The translations under genes and the position numbers were made by a program. Shown here piece after piece: positions 8,388-18,632 of a DNA stretch of 64,000 nt. The stretch comes from Corynebacterium uberis (GTDB lineage Bacteria; Actinomycetota; Actinomycetes; Mycobacteriales; Mycobacteriaceae), in NCBI RefSeq assembly GCF_020616335.1, contig NZ_CP085051.1, positions 1,302,001-1,366,000 on the forward strand, in the 5' to 3' direction. The first letter of the stretch is position 1. Each line of letters opens with the position of its first letter. The notes below the pieces were generated by a model. That model was not told the origin of the DNA. It did not search any database and worked only from the letters and a program-made list of their open reading frames with translations.

Positions 8388-9929
8388 GTGAGCACTCCCG
8401 CAGCCTCGCCTGTGCCCAATCCCTTGCGCGATCCACGGGATAAGCGCCTCCCGCTCATTGCCGGGCCGTCTGGCATGGTGATCTTTGGCGTCACCGGCGA
8501 CCTCGCCCGCAAGAAGCTGTTGCCTGCCGTCTATGACCTGGCTAATCGTGGTCTACTGCCGGCCGGCTTTACGCTGGTGGGCTACGGCCGCCGCGACTGG
8601 TCAAAGGCGGACTTTGAGGATTATGTCCTGTCCGCGGTGCGCGCTAACGCGCGGACAGAGTTTCATGACAACGTGTGGCAGCGCCTCGCCGAGGGGATGC
8701 ACTTTGTCTCCGGAAACTTTGACGATGATGACGCGTTTGATCGCCTCGCGCACACTCTCGAAGAAATGGATCGCACCCGCGGTACTGGCGGTAACTGGGC
8801 GTTTTACCTGTCGGTCCCGCCGGACTATTTTGCTGACGTGTGCAACCAGCTGGAGCGTGCCGGTATCGCGCAGGCGCCGGATGGTTCTTGGCGCCGGGTG
8901 ATCATCGAAAAGCCCTTTGGCCATGATCAGGAATCCGGCCGACGCCTCAATAGGATTGTCAACTCGGTTTTCCCGGAGCGCTGTGTCTTCCGCATCGACC
9001 ACTACCTGGGCAAGGAAACTGTTCAGAACATCATGGCGTTGCGGTTTGCCAACCAGCTTTTTGAGCCGTTCTGGAATTCCCACTACATCGATCACGTGCA
9101 GATCACCATGGCCGAGGATATCGGCGTCGGTGGCCGCGCCGGCTACTACGATACGATCGGCGCTGCGCGCGACGTGATCCAAAACCACCTCATTCAGCTG
9201 CTGGCCTTGGTGGCCATGGAAGAACCCATCGCCTTTGATCCCAAGCAGCTGCGCACGGAGAAGATCAAGGTGCTGCGCGCCACGCACCCCGTCTATCCCC
9301 TATCGCAGACCACGGCCCGCGGTCAGTACACGGCCGGGTGGCAAGGCTCCCAGCATGTTCAGGGCCTGCGCGATGAGGATGGCTTCGATCCGGAGTCCGC
9401 AACGGAAACCTACGCCGCCTGCACGCTGGAGATTAATTCACGCCGCTGGGCTGGCGTGCCGTTCTATCTGCGCACCGGCAAGCGTCTTGGCCGCCGGGTC
9501 ACGGAGATTGCGTTGGTGTTTAAGCGCGCCCCGCACCAGCCTTTTGGGGATGGTGATACTTCGGAGCTTGGCCAAAACGCGGTGGTCATTCGTATCCAGC
9601 CGGACGAGGGCGTGCTCATGCGTTTCGGCTCCAAGGTTCCTGGCTCCGGCATGGAGGTCCGCGATGTGAACATGGACTTCTCCTACGCGGAGGCCTTCAC
9701 TGAGGAGTCCCCTGAGGCCTATGAGCGGTTGATCCTGGACGCCCTGCTGGACGAGTCGAGTCTGTTTCCCACCAACACCGAGGTGGAGCTGAGTTGGGAG
9801 ATTCTTGATCCGATCGTGGAGTACTGGGCTGCCCACGGGCGTCCGGATGAGTACGCGGCAGGCACGTGGGGTCCGCGCAGCGCGGATGTCATGCTGGAGC
9901 GCACCGGCCGCACGTGGCGCCGCCCCTAG
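8388..9929 (+). CDS. zwf: Glucose-6-phosphate 1-dehydrogenase
   Basis: First and NADPH-forming step of the oxidative pentose phosphate pathway. 513 residues. The NADP-binding motif GVTGDLA lies at about 34-40, EKPFGHD at 174-180, and the substrate and catalytic signature RIDHYLGKE at 202-210. The GTG start gives MSTPAASPVPNPLRDPRDKR, aligning with the long corynebacterial N-terminus; GAAAGG lies about 13 bases upstream. In corynebacteria the enzyme works with OpcA, encoded next. Confidence 0.97.
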   Translation: MSTPAASPVPNPLRDPRDKRLPLIAGPSGMVIFGVTGDLARKKLLPAVYDLANRGLLPAGFTLVGYGRRDWSKADFEDYVLSAVRANARTEFHDNVWQRLAEGMHFVSGNFDDDDAFDRLAHTLEEMDRTRGTGGNWAFYLSVPPDYFADVCNQLERAGIAQAPDGSWRRVIIEKPFGHDQESGRRLNRIVNSVFPERCVFRIDHYLGKETVQNIMALRFANQLFEPFWNSHYIDHVQITMAEDIGVGGRAGYYDTIGAARDVIQNHLIQLLALVAMEEPIAFDPKQLRTEKIKVLRATHPVYPLSQTTARGQYTAGWQGSQHVQGLRDEDGFDPESATETYAACTLEINSRRWAGVPFYLRTGKRLGRRVTEIALVFKRAPHQPFGDGDTSELGQNAVVIRIQPDEGVLMRFGSKVPGSGMEVRDVNMDFSYAEAFTEESPEAYERLILDALLDESSLFPTNTEVELSWEILDPIVEYWAAHGRPDEYAAGTWGPRSADVMLERTGRTWRRP

Positions 9930-10008
9930 GGTGACTGTTATTTTCATTCCCAGCGCCTCCCCCTGCCTTCTTGTCCCCCTCGCCTTGCCATAGAAACCGG
10001 TTTGACCA

Positions 10009-10950
10009 GTGAATATTGATCTTCCTCAGACGTCCACCAGCACCATCGTCGCGGAGCTGCAGCGAATCCATGAGACCACGGCGCAGACCACCGGCCGCGT
10101 GCTCACGCTGCTGGTAGAAACCCCCGCAGATGATGATCTTGAATCCATCATCGACGTCATCATTGACGCCTCGCGTGAGCACCCGGCCCGCGTGTTGGTG
10201 TTGATCAATGATGGTGACTCGGACCAGTCTGGCATCGACGCGCAGATCCGTATCGGCGGATCCACCGGAGCCAGCGAGTTGGTGATCATCCGCCTGCACG
10301 GGCAGGTCGCGCAGCATCCCGATGCGGTGGTCACTCCCCTGCTGTTGCCCGATACCCCTATTGTCGCCTGGTGGCCCTCGCGCTGCCCGGAGTGCCCGGC
10401 GGAGCATCCGCTGGGGCGCATCGCCCAGCGCAGGATCACCGATTCGCGCCGGGATGGGCGCAGCGATCCGTTGTCCGTGCGTGCGGCAAACTACAGCGCC
10501 GGCGATTCGGACATGGCGTGGGCACGGCTAACGCAGTGGCGAGGCATCGTAGCCTCCTCTCTTGACGTTCCTCCGTGTGAGCAGGTCGAGTCCGTGCACA
10601 TCGCCGGCGGTGAGCCCAGCGTGAGCGTGGACCTGGCGGCAGCCTGGCTGGCCGACCGCCTGGAATGCCCGGTCGAGCGCGGCGTCATTGCGGAGCTTGC
10701 CGAGGACCCGGGCACCACCGAGCTGTCTGCCTGCGAGCTGACCATGAATCGAGCCTCCGGGCCGGTGACCATTTATAACCGCCTCGGCGGGACGGTGACT
10801 GTGCGGGTACCGGGGCGCCCGGAATCGTTGGTTGCCATGAACCCCCGCTCCGCCGCCGACTGCCTGTCCGAGGAGCTGCGCCACCTCGACCCGGACCTGG
10901 GCTATGCTGACGCGCTCAGCGCTCTGTCTTCTGTCCGCCCCGCACACTAG
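10009..10950 (+). CDS. opcA: Glucose-6-phosphate dehydrogenase assembly protein OpcA
   Basis: Actinobacterial and cyanobacterial partner needed for full activity or assembly of Zwf; no enzymatic activity known to me. 313 residues. Family blocks visible include TGRVLTLLVETPADD, ASELVIIRLHG, the conserved PLLLPDTPIVAWWP, GRIAQRRITDS and the C-terminal DCLSEELRHLDPDLGYADAL. The GTG start 79 bases after zwf gives MNIDLPQTSTS, comparable to the C. glutamicum start. It lies between zwf and pgl, as expected. Confidence 0.96.
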   Translation: MNIDLPQTSTSTIVAELQRIHETTAQTTGRVLTLLVETPADDDLESIIDVIIDASREHPARVLVLINDGDSDQSGIDAQIRIGGSTGASELVIIRLHGQVAQHPDAVVTPLLLPDTPIVAWWPSRCPECPAEHPLGRIAQRRITDSRRDGRSDPLSVRAANYSAGDSDMAWARLTQWRGIVASSLDVPPCEQVESVHIAGGEPSVSVDLAAAWLADRLECPVERGVIAELAEDPGTTELSACELTMNRASGPVTIYNRLGGTVTVRVPGRPESLVAMNPRSAADCLSEELRHLDPDLGYADALSALSSVRPAH

Positions 10951-10971
10951 CTTGGAAGGAATTCCTTCGTC

Positions 10972-11718
10972 TTGATCACCGTTACTCAGTTTCCCACCCA
11001 AGATGAGCTCATCGACGCCGCCGCGCACGACTGCGCCCAGGTCATTGCGCACATTCAGAAGTCCCACGGGGGTCGGCACCGCGATGGCATCGCCCGGGTG
11101 GTGCTTACCGGCGGCTCCAATGGCATTGGGATGCTGCGCCGCCTTGCCGAGCAGGTAGATAGCAAGGGCGAGCCGCTCATCGATTTTTCGCGGGTGGAGT
11201 ACTTCTTCGGCGATGAGCGCAACGTTGCGGTCTCCGATCCGGAGTCCAACGAAGGGCAGGCGCGGGAAGCGCTTTTCGACGCCGTCCCCGCCCCCGCCGC
11301 GACCATCCACGGGTGGCAGATGGAACAACTGGGCTTAGACGATGCCGTTGCGGCCTACACCCACACCCTGGAGAAGTTCGCTCCTCAAGGTTTTGACCTG
11401 CATCTTTTGGGCATGGGCCCGGAGGGGCACATCAACTCGCTGTTCCCCCACACCAGTGCGGTGGCCGAGCAGGAGGCGCTGTGCGTGGCGGTAACGGACT
11501 CGCCCAAGCCCCCGGCGCAGCGTGGCACGCTCACGCTTCCGGCCATCGCGCGGGCGGAGCGGGTGTGGCTGCTGGTCTCGGGCGCGGAGAAGGCCGAGGC
11601 GGCGGCGGCCGTGGTCGCGGGTGCTTCCCCGGAGCAGTGGCCCGCAGCCGGCGCGCACGGCAGCGCCCAGACCGTGTTGTACGTGTCTGAAGACGCCGCG
11701 GGACTCATCGCGGAATAA
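10972..11718 (+). CDS. pgl: 6-phosphogluconolactonase
   Basis: Hydrolyses 6-phosphogluconolactone to 6-phosphogluconate, the second oxidative pentose phosphate step (devB in C. glutamicum annotation). 248 residues of the SugarP isomerase/NagB fold: VVLTGGSNGIGML, YFFGDERNV, HLLGMGPEGHINSLFP and VWLLVSGAEKAEA are all present. The start is TTG, preceded by GGAAGGA at about 13 bases; no better ATG or GTG is placed correctly. Last gene of the operon, ending at a strong hairpin. Confidence 0.95.
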   Translation: MITVTQFPTQDELIDAAAHDCAQVIAHIQKSHGGRHRDGIARVVLTGGSNGIGMLRRLAEQVDSKGEPLIDFSRVEYFFGDERNVAVSDPESNEGQAREALFDAVPAPAATIHGWQMEQLGLDDAVAAYTHTLEKFAPQGFDLHLLGMGPEGHINSLFPHTSAVAEQEALCVAVTDSPKPPAQRGTLTLPAIARAERVWLLVSGAEKAEAAAAVVAGASPEQWPAAGAHGSAQTVLYVSEDAAGLIAE

Positions 11719-11737
11719 TCCGCCACTCGCCCGCGAA

Positions 11738-11780
11738 AAGGGCCCTACCACCTGCCGGTTCAGGCAGGGGTAGGGCCCTT
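11738..11780. terminator. Strong bidirectional terminator between pgl and secG
   Basis: Arms AAGGGCCCTACC (11738-11749) and GGTAGGGCCCTT (11769-11780) pair over 12 bases, and inside them CCTGCC/GGCAGG pairs again. Read on the minus strand the stem runs into TTTTCGC, so it is best suited to the secG transcript, but it separates both convergent units. Confidence 0.85.
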
Positions 11781-11798
11781 GGTACGTCTAGCGCGCCG

Positions 11799-12032
11799 TT
11801 AGCCGCGGGTACCCAGCAGGTTGAGGGTGATGATGCACAGCAACCAGATGAGCGCCACGATCACGGTGTAGCGGTCCAGGTTCTTCTCCACGACCGTGGA
11901 GCCGGACAGGTTAGACTGCACGCCGCCGCCGAAGAGGCTAGACAATCCGCCGCCCTTGCCTTTGTGCAACAGGACGAAGATGGTCATGAGCACAGCAGCG
12001 ACGACGAGGATGATCTCAAGGGCCAGAATCAT
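11799..12032 (-). CDS. secG: Preprotein translocase subunit SecG
   Basis: Small auxiliary subunit of the SecYEG channel in the cytoplasmic membrane. 77 residues with two hydrophobic helices (LALEIILVVAAVLMTIFVLL and TVIVALIWLLCIITLNLL) around the conserved loop KGKGGGLSSLFGGG. AAAGGA lies five bases before the ATG. Encoded downstream of ppc with a 64-base gap, as in C. glutamicum. Confidence 0.95.
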   Translation of the reverse strand: MILALEIILVVAAVLMTIFVLLHKGKGGGLSSLFGGGVQSNLSGSTVVEKNLDRYTVIVALIWLLCIITLNLLGTRG

Positions 12033-12096
12033 AACTATCCTTTGTACCTCTGGTTTTACGGCTCGTGATTCGAACTTGCTCTACTCTACACCACGG

Positions 12097-14886
12097 CTAA
12101 CCCGAATTGCGCAAGGCTGTGGCAAGGCCGTTCATGGTCAGCTGGATGCCGGAGGCCACCTCATCAGACTCGTCGCCGTTGCGGTACCGGCGCATGAGCT
12201 CCACCTGGATGATGTTCAGCGGCAGCAGGTAGGGGTAGCGCGAGCGCACCGACCGGGACAGCTGCGGGTTATCCCCCAACAGATCATCGGTCTGGGTGAT
12301 CTCTGAGTACATGTCTCGGGTGAGCTCGTACTCCGTGCAGATGCAGGAGTAGATGCGATCGGCGACCTCGGGGGCGTCGACAAGCTGGGAGTACAGCCGG
12401 GCCAGGCCCATTTCTGCCTTGCTCATCACCTGCGCCATGTTGGACAGCACCGAGTTGAAAAATGGCCAGTTTTGGTAGAGCTGCTGGAGCTCTGTCAGGC
12501 GCGCGTCCCGGTCGTCGCCGGCGTCGAGCCAGCGCTTGATGGCGGTGCCCACGCCATACCAGCCGGGCAGCATGACGCGAGACTGCGACCAGGACAGCAC
12601 CCACGGAATAGCCCGCAAGTCATCCAGGCTTTCCGTCTGCTTGCGCGACGACGGCCGCGAGCCGATGTTGAGTGAGCCGATCTCGCGGACGGGGGTGGAC
12701 TGCGTGAAGTACTGGATAAAGCCCGGGTCCTCGTGCGCCAATGCGCCGTAGTGTTCCTGGCTGGCCTGGGACAGCCACTCCATGACCTCGTAGGCCCGGG
12801 TCGGATCGTCCAGGTCATTGACGTCCAGGGCAGTAGATTCCAGCGTGGCGGCCACCAAGGCCTCCAGGTTGCGCCGGGCGGTCTCCTCGGTGCCGTACTT
12901 GGCGGAGATGATCTCCCCCTGCTCGGTGATGCGCACCGAGCCGGAGACGGCGCCCTTAGGCTGGGCCAGAATTGCGTCATAGGACGGCCCGCCGCCGCGG
13001 CCCACGGTTCCGCCGCGGCCGTGGAAGAGGCGCAGCCGGATGTTGCGGCGTGCGCAGGCGTCCACCAGTTGCAGCTCCCCGCGGTACAGCGCCCAGTTGG
13101 CGGCGAAGTAGCCGCCGTCCTTGTTGGAGTCCGAGTAGCCCAGCATCACTTCTTGGGTGTCGCCGCGTCCCTTGAGGTAGCTGCGGTAGAGCGGGATGTC
13201 CCAGAGCTTTTCCAGGATTTCCGCACCGCGCTGGAGGTCCTCGATGGTTTCAAACAGCGGAATAATGTCCAGGCTCCCCACGAGGGTGGAGTCCTGGCAG
13301 CGCAGCAGGCCAACCTCCTTGAGCAGGATCATCGGTTCCAGGATGTCGCTGACGGATTCGGCCATGGAGATGATGCTGTGGGGCACCATCTCGGTGCCGT
13401 AGCGCTCCACGGCCGCCGCGGCTTGTCTGACAATTCCCAGCTCGCGGACGGTCTCCTCGCTCAGCTCCACCTTTCCGGCGGGCACGAGGGGCCGGGGGCT
13501 CGACAGCTCGGCGACCAACAGCGCGATCTTGTCCTCTTCATTCAACGCCTCATAGTCGGGGGTGACGTGGGAGAGCCGGAACAGTTCGCTCAGGATTGCG
13601 CTGTAGCTTTCCGAGTTTTGCCGCAGGTCAATCGAGTAGAGGTGGAATCCGAAGGTGTCCACCGCGCAGATGAGCCGGGCCAGCCGGTCATCGGCAATGA
13701 TGGCGTCTCCGCCCGCCCGCAGGGACGTATCAATGATCCCCAGGTCACGGCGGAAGTCCGCGACGCTGTCGTAGGGCCGGTGGTCCTGGTACCAGCTGCC
13801 TTCCACCGCATCGGGGTTGATGCGGTCTGCCTCCGTGGCCAGAATGCGGCCCCGGACGCCGTGGATGGCGCGCCGGTAGGGCTCGTCGACACGGCTGGGA
13901 ACGTCATTGTGCCCGCGATCCGCCAGGTCATACAGCTCGGCGCTCATCTGCGTCATGCGGTCCGACAGGCTGAGTTCATGCTCAAGCTTGTGCAGTTGGC
14001 GCTGGTAGTAGCGCAGCACCGTCTGGGCCGCCCGCCAGGAGGCATAGTCCACCGTGGCGTGGGTGACGTAGGGGTTGCCGTCGTGATCGCCGCCGATCCA
14101 GGATCCGGGGCGCACGATGGCGTGGGTTCCGGTATCCACGCCGAGGCTGCGCAGGTGATTACGCACGTCCAGGTTGAGGCGCGGGATCTCCTCGAGCAGG
14201 CTGAGCTTGTAGTAGCGCAGGCCCACTTCGATCTCGTCTTCGATGCGCGGCCGGGCCACCCGAATCAGGGCCGTTTGCCACAGCAGCGTCAACCGCCGGG
14301 AAATATCGTGATCGATGCGATCAAGCTCGCGCTCTGTCAGCGCGTTGCGCGGCTGGCGCAGCACCTCATGGCGGCGGCGCATGAGCCGGCCGATGTGGCT
14401 TTGGGCATCAAAGACCGTGCGCCGCCGCGTTTCCGTCGGGTGGGCGGTGAGCACCGGGGCCACCAGCATGTGGGGCACGGCGTCGGCCAATTCTTGCGGG
14501 CTTTGTCCGGCGCGCTCCAGGGCTGCCCACGTCGCCCCGAGGGTCGCCGGGGCCGCCGGTTTGCCCTCCTGCGCGCGCCGCAGCTGGTCCGCTTCATCGT
14601 TGAGGTCCTCGGCCAGGTTCGCCATGAGGGCAAAGGTGCTAAAGGCGCGAATGACGGGTGCCGCGTCCTGGGGTTTGATGCCCTCGAACATGGCCCGGAG
14701 ATCGTCAATATCGGCCTCCTGGCGGGCGACGGAAAACGCCAGTTGGCGCGCGCCCTCCACCAGCTCGAAGACCTCCTCGCCTTCCTGCGAGGCGATGACG
14801 TCACCGAGCAAACGTCCCAGGTGTCTAATGTCTTCTTGGAGACATTGCGCGGAACGCGAAAGCTCTTCTTCCACGGGAAATACCAT
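12097..14886 (-). CDS. ppc: Phosphoenolpyruvate carboxylase
   Basis: Anaplerotic enzyme forming oxaloacetate from PEP and bicarbonate. 929 residues, close to the 919 of C. glutamicum. Catalytic landmarks: VLTAHPTETRRRTVFDAQ with the essential histidine, GYSDSNKDGGYF, FHGRGGTVGRGGGP and the invariant C-terminal QLTMNGLATALRNSG. The open frame reaches 14961, but homology starts near EDIRHLGRLLG. ATG 14886 (MVFPVEEE) has GGA about five bases upstream; a GTG at 14874 with AAGGATGG upstream is an equally good start and would remove four residues. It lies between secG and tpiA on the same strand. Confidence 0.96.
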   Translation of the reverse strand: MVFPVEEELSRSAQCLQEDIRHLGRLLGDVIASQEGEEVFELVEGARQLAFSVARQEADIDDLRAMFEGIKPQDAAPVIRAFSTFALMANLAEDLNDEADQLRRAQEGKPAAPATLGATWAALERAGQSPQELADAVPHMLVAPVLTAHPTETRRRTVFDAQSHIGRLMRRRHEVLRQPRNALTERELDRIDHDISRRLTLLWQTALIRVARPRIEDEIEVGLRYYKLSLLEEIPRLNLDVRNHLRSLGVDTGTHAIVRPGSWIGGDHDGNPYVTHATVDYASWRAAQTVLRYYQRQLHKLEHELSLSDRMTQMSAELYDLADRGHNDVPSRVDEPYRRAIHGVRGRILATEADRINPDAVEGSWYQDHRPYDSVADFRRDLGIIDTSLRAGGDAIIADDRLARLICAVDTFGFHLYSIDLRQNSESYSAILSELFRLSHVTPDYEALNEEDKIALLVAELSSPRPLVPAGKVELSEETVRELGIVRQAAAAVERYGTEMVPHSIISMAESVSDILEPMILLKEVGLLRCQDSTLVGSLDIIPLFETIEDLQRGAEILEKLWDIPLYRSYLKGRGDTQEVMLGYSDSNKDGGYFAANWALYRGELQLVDACARRNIRLRLFHGRGGTVGRGGGPSYDAILAQPKGAVSGSVRITEQGEIISAKYGTEETARRNLEALVAATLESTALDVNDLDDPTRAYEVMEWLSQASQEHYGALAHEDPGFIQYFTQSTPVREIGSLNIGSRPSSRKQTESLDDLRAIPWVLSWSQSRVMLPGWYGVGTAIKRWLDAGDDRDARLTELQQLYQNWPFFNSVLSNMAQVMSKAEMGLARLYSQLVDAPEVADRIYSCICTEYELTRDMYSEITQTDDLLGDNPQLSRSVRSRYPYLLPLNIIQVELMRRYRNGDESDEVASGIQLTMNGLATALRNSG

Positions 14887-14945
14887 CCTTATCCAACACA
14901 GTATGTGCCAGTGATTGCGGCCCTTTTCAAGGCCTGTGAGCCCAC

Positions 14946-14980
14946 AAAACCCCCGAGGCACGTGCGTAGCGCTCGGGGGC
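14946..14980 (-). terminator. Terminator downstream of tpiA
   Basis: Minus-strand stem CCCCCGAG/CTCGGGGG (14950-14957 with 14972-14979) followed by TTTTGTG. It lies between tpiA and ppc, so the triose block and ppc are at least partly separate transcripts. Confidence 0.75.
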
Positions 14981-15003
14981 TTGTGCGGCGGGTGCCGGCG
15001 AGA

Positions 15004-15786
15004 CTAGCGCACCGTTCCGGCAGCGTTCGCGGCCAGCTTGGCAAACGCCTCACCATCGAGGGAGGCGCCGCCGACCAGACCACCGTCAACGTCGGGCTGC
15101 CCGACGATCTCAGCGACCGTTTCGGCCTTGACGGACCCACCGTAAAGGATGCGTATCGACGCCGCGGTCGGGGCGTCGGCAAGCTCCTCCAGCAGGCCAC
15201 GGATCGCGTGGCAGACTTCCTGCGCATCGGCGGCCGAGGCCACCTTGCCGGTGCCAATGGCCCACACGGGCTCATAGGCGATGACCACGCGCTCCAGCTC
15301 GTCCTTGCTCAGGCCGGCCAGGGAGTTGCGGGTCTGCTCCACCACGTAGTCCACGTGGGTGCCCTTCTCCCGGATCTCCAGCGGCTCGCCCACGCACACG
15401 ATGGGGCTGATGCCAGCGCCCAGCGCGGCCTTCGCCTTGGCGGCAACCAGCTCGTCCGACTCCTGGTGGTATTCCCGACGCTCCGAGTGGCCCACCACGA
15501 CCCAGGAGCATCCCAGGCGCGCGAGCATAGCGGCGGACACCTCACCGGTGTAGGCGCCGGACTCGTGCCCAGAGACATCCTGCGCGCCATAGGTGATGGC
15601 CAGCTTGTCTCCCTCGACGAGGGTTTGCACGGAACGCAGATCCGTGAACGGCACGGTCAGCGCCACATCCACGGCCTCGTAGTACTCCTTGGGCAGAGCG
15701 AAGGCCAGCTTCTGCACGGTGGCAATGGCCTCCAGATGGTCCAAGTTCATCTTCCAGTTGCCGGCAATCAGCGGCTTACGTGCCAT
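15004..15786 (-). CDS. tpiA: Triosephosphate isomerase
   Basis: Interconverts dihydroxyacetone phosphate and glyceraldehyde 3-phosphate. 260 residues, normal length. Catalytic Asn10/Lys12 in AGNWKMN, His100 in VVGHSERR, Glu172 in [11 protein letters not shown] and the loop-6 region after it are all intact. It follows pgk by 57 bases on the minus strand and ends at a hairpin terminator. Confidence 0.97.
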   Translation of the reverse strand: MARKPLIAGNWKMNLDHLEAIATVQKLAFALPKEYYEAVDVALTVPFTDLRSVQTLVEGDKLAITYGAQDVSGHESGAYTGEVSAAMLARLGCSWVVVGHSERREYHQESDELVAAKAKAALGAGISPIVCVGEPLEIREKGTHVDYVVEQTRNSLAGLSKDELERVVIAYEPVWAIGTGKVASAADAQEVCHAIRGLLEELADAPTAASIRILYGGSVKAETVAEIVGQPDVDGGLVGGASLDGEAFAKLAANAAGTVR

Positions 15787-15843
15787 AGTGGGGCACCTTT
15801 CGTTGTGCTTGTAGGAAACAGCAGTGCTAGGCGGGCTGGGCGC

Positions 15844-17058
15844 TTAGGCGTTGAGAACTTCCACGCCCGGCAGGTCCTTGCCCTCCAGGAACTCGAGGGA
15901 GGCGCCGCCACCGGTGGAAATGTGGGAGAAGCCGTCCTCGTCAAGACCCAGCGCGCGCACGGAGGCTGCGGAGTCGCCGCCGCCCACCACGGAGAACGCG
16001 CCCTTGGCGGTCGCGTCGATGATGGCCTGGGCCACCCCGGCGGTGCCGGCGGAGAAGTTCTCAAACTCGAACACGCCCATGGGCCCGTTCCAGAAGACCG
16101 TGCGGGCCTGCGCCAGCACCTCGCCAAAAGCCTCCACCGACTTCGGTCCGATGTCCAGCGACTGCCAGCCCTCCGGGATACCGTCGAGCTCCACGATGGT
16201 GCGCTCGGCGTCGTTGGAGAAGCCGTCCGCGGCGGTCAGGTCGACGGGCAGGACGATCTTGTCTCCAAAGCGCTCCAGCAGGTCCTTGCAGGTGTCCACC
16301 ATCTCCTCCTGGAGCAGGGACTTCTGCGTGTTGTAGCCGCGGGCAGTCAGGAAGGTGTAGCACATGCCGCCGCCGATGATGAGCTTGTCCGCCTTCTGGG
16401 CCAGCGCCTCGATGACGCCGAGCTTGTCGGAGACCTTCGAGCCACCGAGGACTACCACGTAGGGCTTCTCCGGAGCCTGGGCAACCTTCTCCAGCACGGA
16501 GACTTCCTTGTTCACCAAGTAGCCGGCGTACGCGGGCAGGCGCTTGGCAACGTCGTAGACGGAGGCCTGCTTGCGGTGCACCACGCCGAAGCCATCGGAG
16601 ACGAAGGCGCCGTTGTCGGCGGCCAGGGCCACCAGCTCGTCGGCGAAGGCGCCGCGCTCTGCCTCATCCTTGGAGGTCTCGCGGGGATCGAAGCGCACAT
16701 TTTCTACCAGCAGCACGTCGCCGTTGTTCAGGCCGTTGGCGCGCTCGTGGGCGTCCTCGCCGACGACGTCGCTAGCCAACGCGACGTACTGGCCGAGCGC
16801 CTCGGACAGCGCCTCTGCCACCGGCTTGAGCGAGTACTTCTCATTGACCTCGCCCTTCGGCCGGCCAAGGTGCGCGGTGACGATGAGCTTGGCGCCCCCG
16901 CCGATAAGCGCCTTGAGGGTGGGAAGGGAGGCAGTGATGCGACCGGGGTCGGTGATCTCGCCGGCGTCGTTAAGCGGAACGTTGAAGTCCGAGCGCACCA
17001 GGACGTGGCGGCCCTCGACGCCCTCCTTGAGCAGGTCATCAACAGTCTTGATAGCCAT
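15844..17058 (-). CDS. pgk: Phosphoglycerate kinase
   Basis: Makes ATP and 3-phosphoglycerate from 1,3-bisphosphoglycerate. 404 residues. [13 protein letters not shown] near the N-terminus, [21 protein letters not shown] and the nucleotide-binding [16 protein letters not shown] near the C-terminus identify it. ATG start with GAGGAG six bases upstream. It lies between gap and tpiA, the usual corynebacterial gap-pgk-tpi order; a terminator-like hairpin between gap and pgk suggests partial readthrough. Confidence 0.97.
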   Translation of the reverse strand: MAIKTVDDLLKEGVEGRHVLVRSDFNVPLNDAGEITDPGRITASLPTLKALIGGGAKLIVTAHLGRPKGEVNEKYSLKPVAEALSEALGQYVALASDVVGEDAHERANGLNNGDVLLVENVRFDPRETSKDEAERGAFADELVALAADNGAFVSDGFGVVHRKQASVYDVAKRLPAYAGYLVNKEVSVLEKVAQAPEKPYVVVLGGSKVSDKLGVIEALAQKADKLIIGGGMCYTFLTARGYNTQKSLLQEEMVDTCKDLLERFGDKIVLPVDLTAADGFSNDAERTIVELDGIPEGWQSLDIGPKSVEAFGEVLAQARTVFWNGPMGVFEFENFSAGTAGVAQAIIDATAKGAFSVVGGGDSAASVRALGLDEDGFSHISTGGGASLEFLEGKDLPGVEVLNA

Positions 17059-17126
17059 GAAAACTCCTCAATAAAACAAGTCGTGGGTGCAGCCTGCCCG
17101 GACGGGAGCGCCCGGATGCTGCGAAA

Positions 17127-17170
17127 GAAAACGGCCCGGGAGTACGTGTGCCGAGGCACACCCCGGGCCG
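17127..17170 (-). terminator. Terminator downstream of gap
   Basis: Minus-strand stem CGGCCCGGG / CCCGGGCCG (17162-17170 with 17132-17140) with further pairing in the loop (GTGTGCC/GGCACAC), followed by TTTTCTTTCGC. It probably attenuates transcription into pgk. Confidence 0.75.
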
Positions 17171-17222
17171 CAGGGTTTATGCTGGGGGTACAACGCGAGC
17201 GCTCTACCCCGCGACGTGCACC

Positions 17223-18227
<1,005 letters not shown>

Positions 18228-18320
18228 CTAGGTTGAGAGTGGTGTCCAGAGGGGCGATCCCACTTAACTCACCAGCCTGGTGCCGGTAGGTAAGCAGTCG
18301 CGCTCTGCCTCACACGGACG

Positions 18321-18326
18321 AGTGTA
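18321..18326 (-). promoter_or_regulatory. Candidate -10 box for gap
   Basis: Minus-strand TACACT, about 106 bases upstream of the gap GTG. It fits the TAnanT corynebacterial -10 pattern; the -35 is not obvious. Placement is by eye. Confidence 0.4.
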
Positions 18327-18421
18327 CCGACCCCGCGCCCGTATTGCAGCCTTCCTATGCCCGAAACTGGACCGGAAGGCCACCGTTTCTCAACGTTTCG
18401 GGCTCAAACGGATATGAAACG

Positions 18422-18445
18422 GACATTGCTTGTGCGGACAATGTC
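18422..18445. promoter_or_regulatory. Inverted repeat GACATTG-N10-CAATGTC upstream of gap
   Basis: Perfect 7-bp arms (18422-18428, 18439-18445), about 100-125 bases upstream of the putative gap transcription start. The element GACAATG also occurs in the inverted repeat at 45008-45037. Confidence 0.4.
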
Positions 18446-18546
18446 GGGAAACCCTGGCCCACCCCCGCCCCGCGGGGTGCAGCCGCCCCCGTTAAGGGGG
18501 ACATAACTTAAGGTATTCACCCCGGAGTACATCTTCCATACCTAAG

Positions 18547-18562
18547 TGTGTTCTTCATCACA
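18547..18562. promoter_or_regulatory. CRP/GlxR-like site
   Basis: TGTGT-TCTTCA-TCACA matches the palindrome TGTGA-N6-TCACA recognised by the cAMP-binding regulator GlxR of corynebacteria in nine of ten defined positions. It lies far (about 330 bases) from the gap start, so its target is uncertain. Confidence 0.35.
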
Positions 18563-18632
18563 CCTGGCAGTCGGGGGCGATGTAGCAAACACCACCCCAC
18601 CGCCCGCCGCAGCACCCCCACTGGGATCCGGC

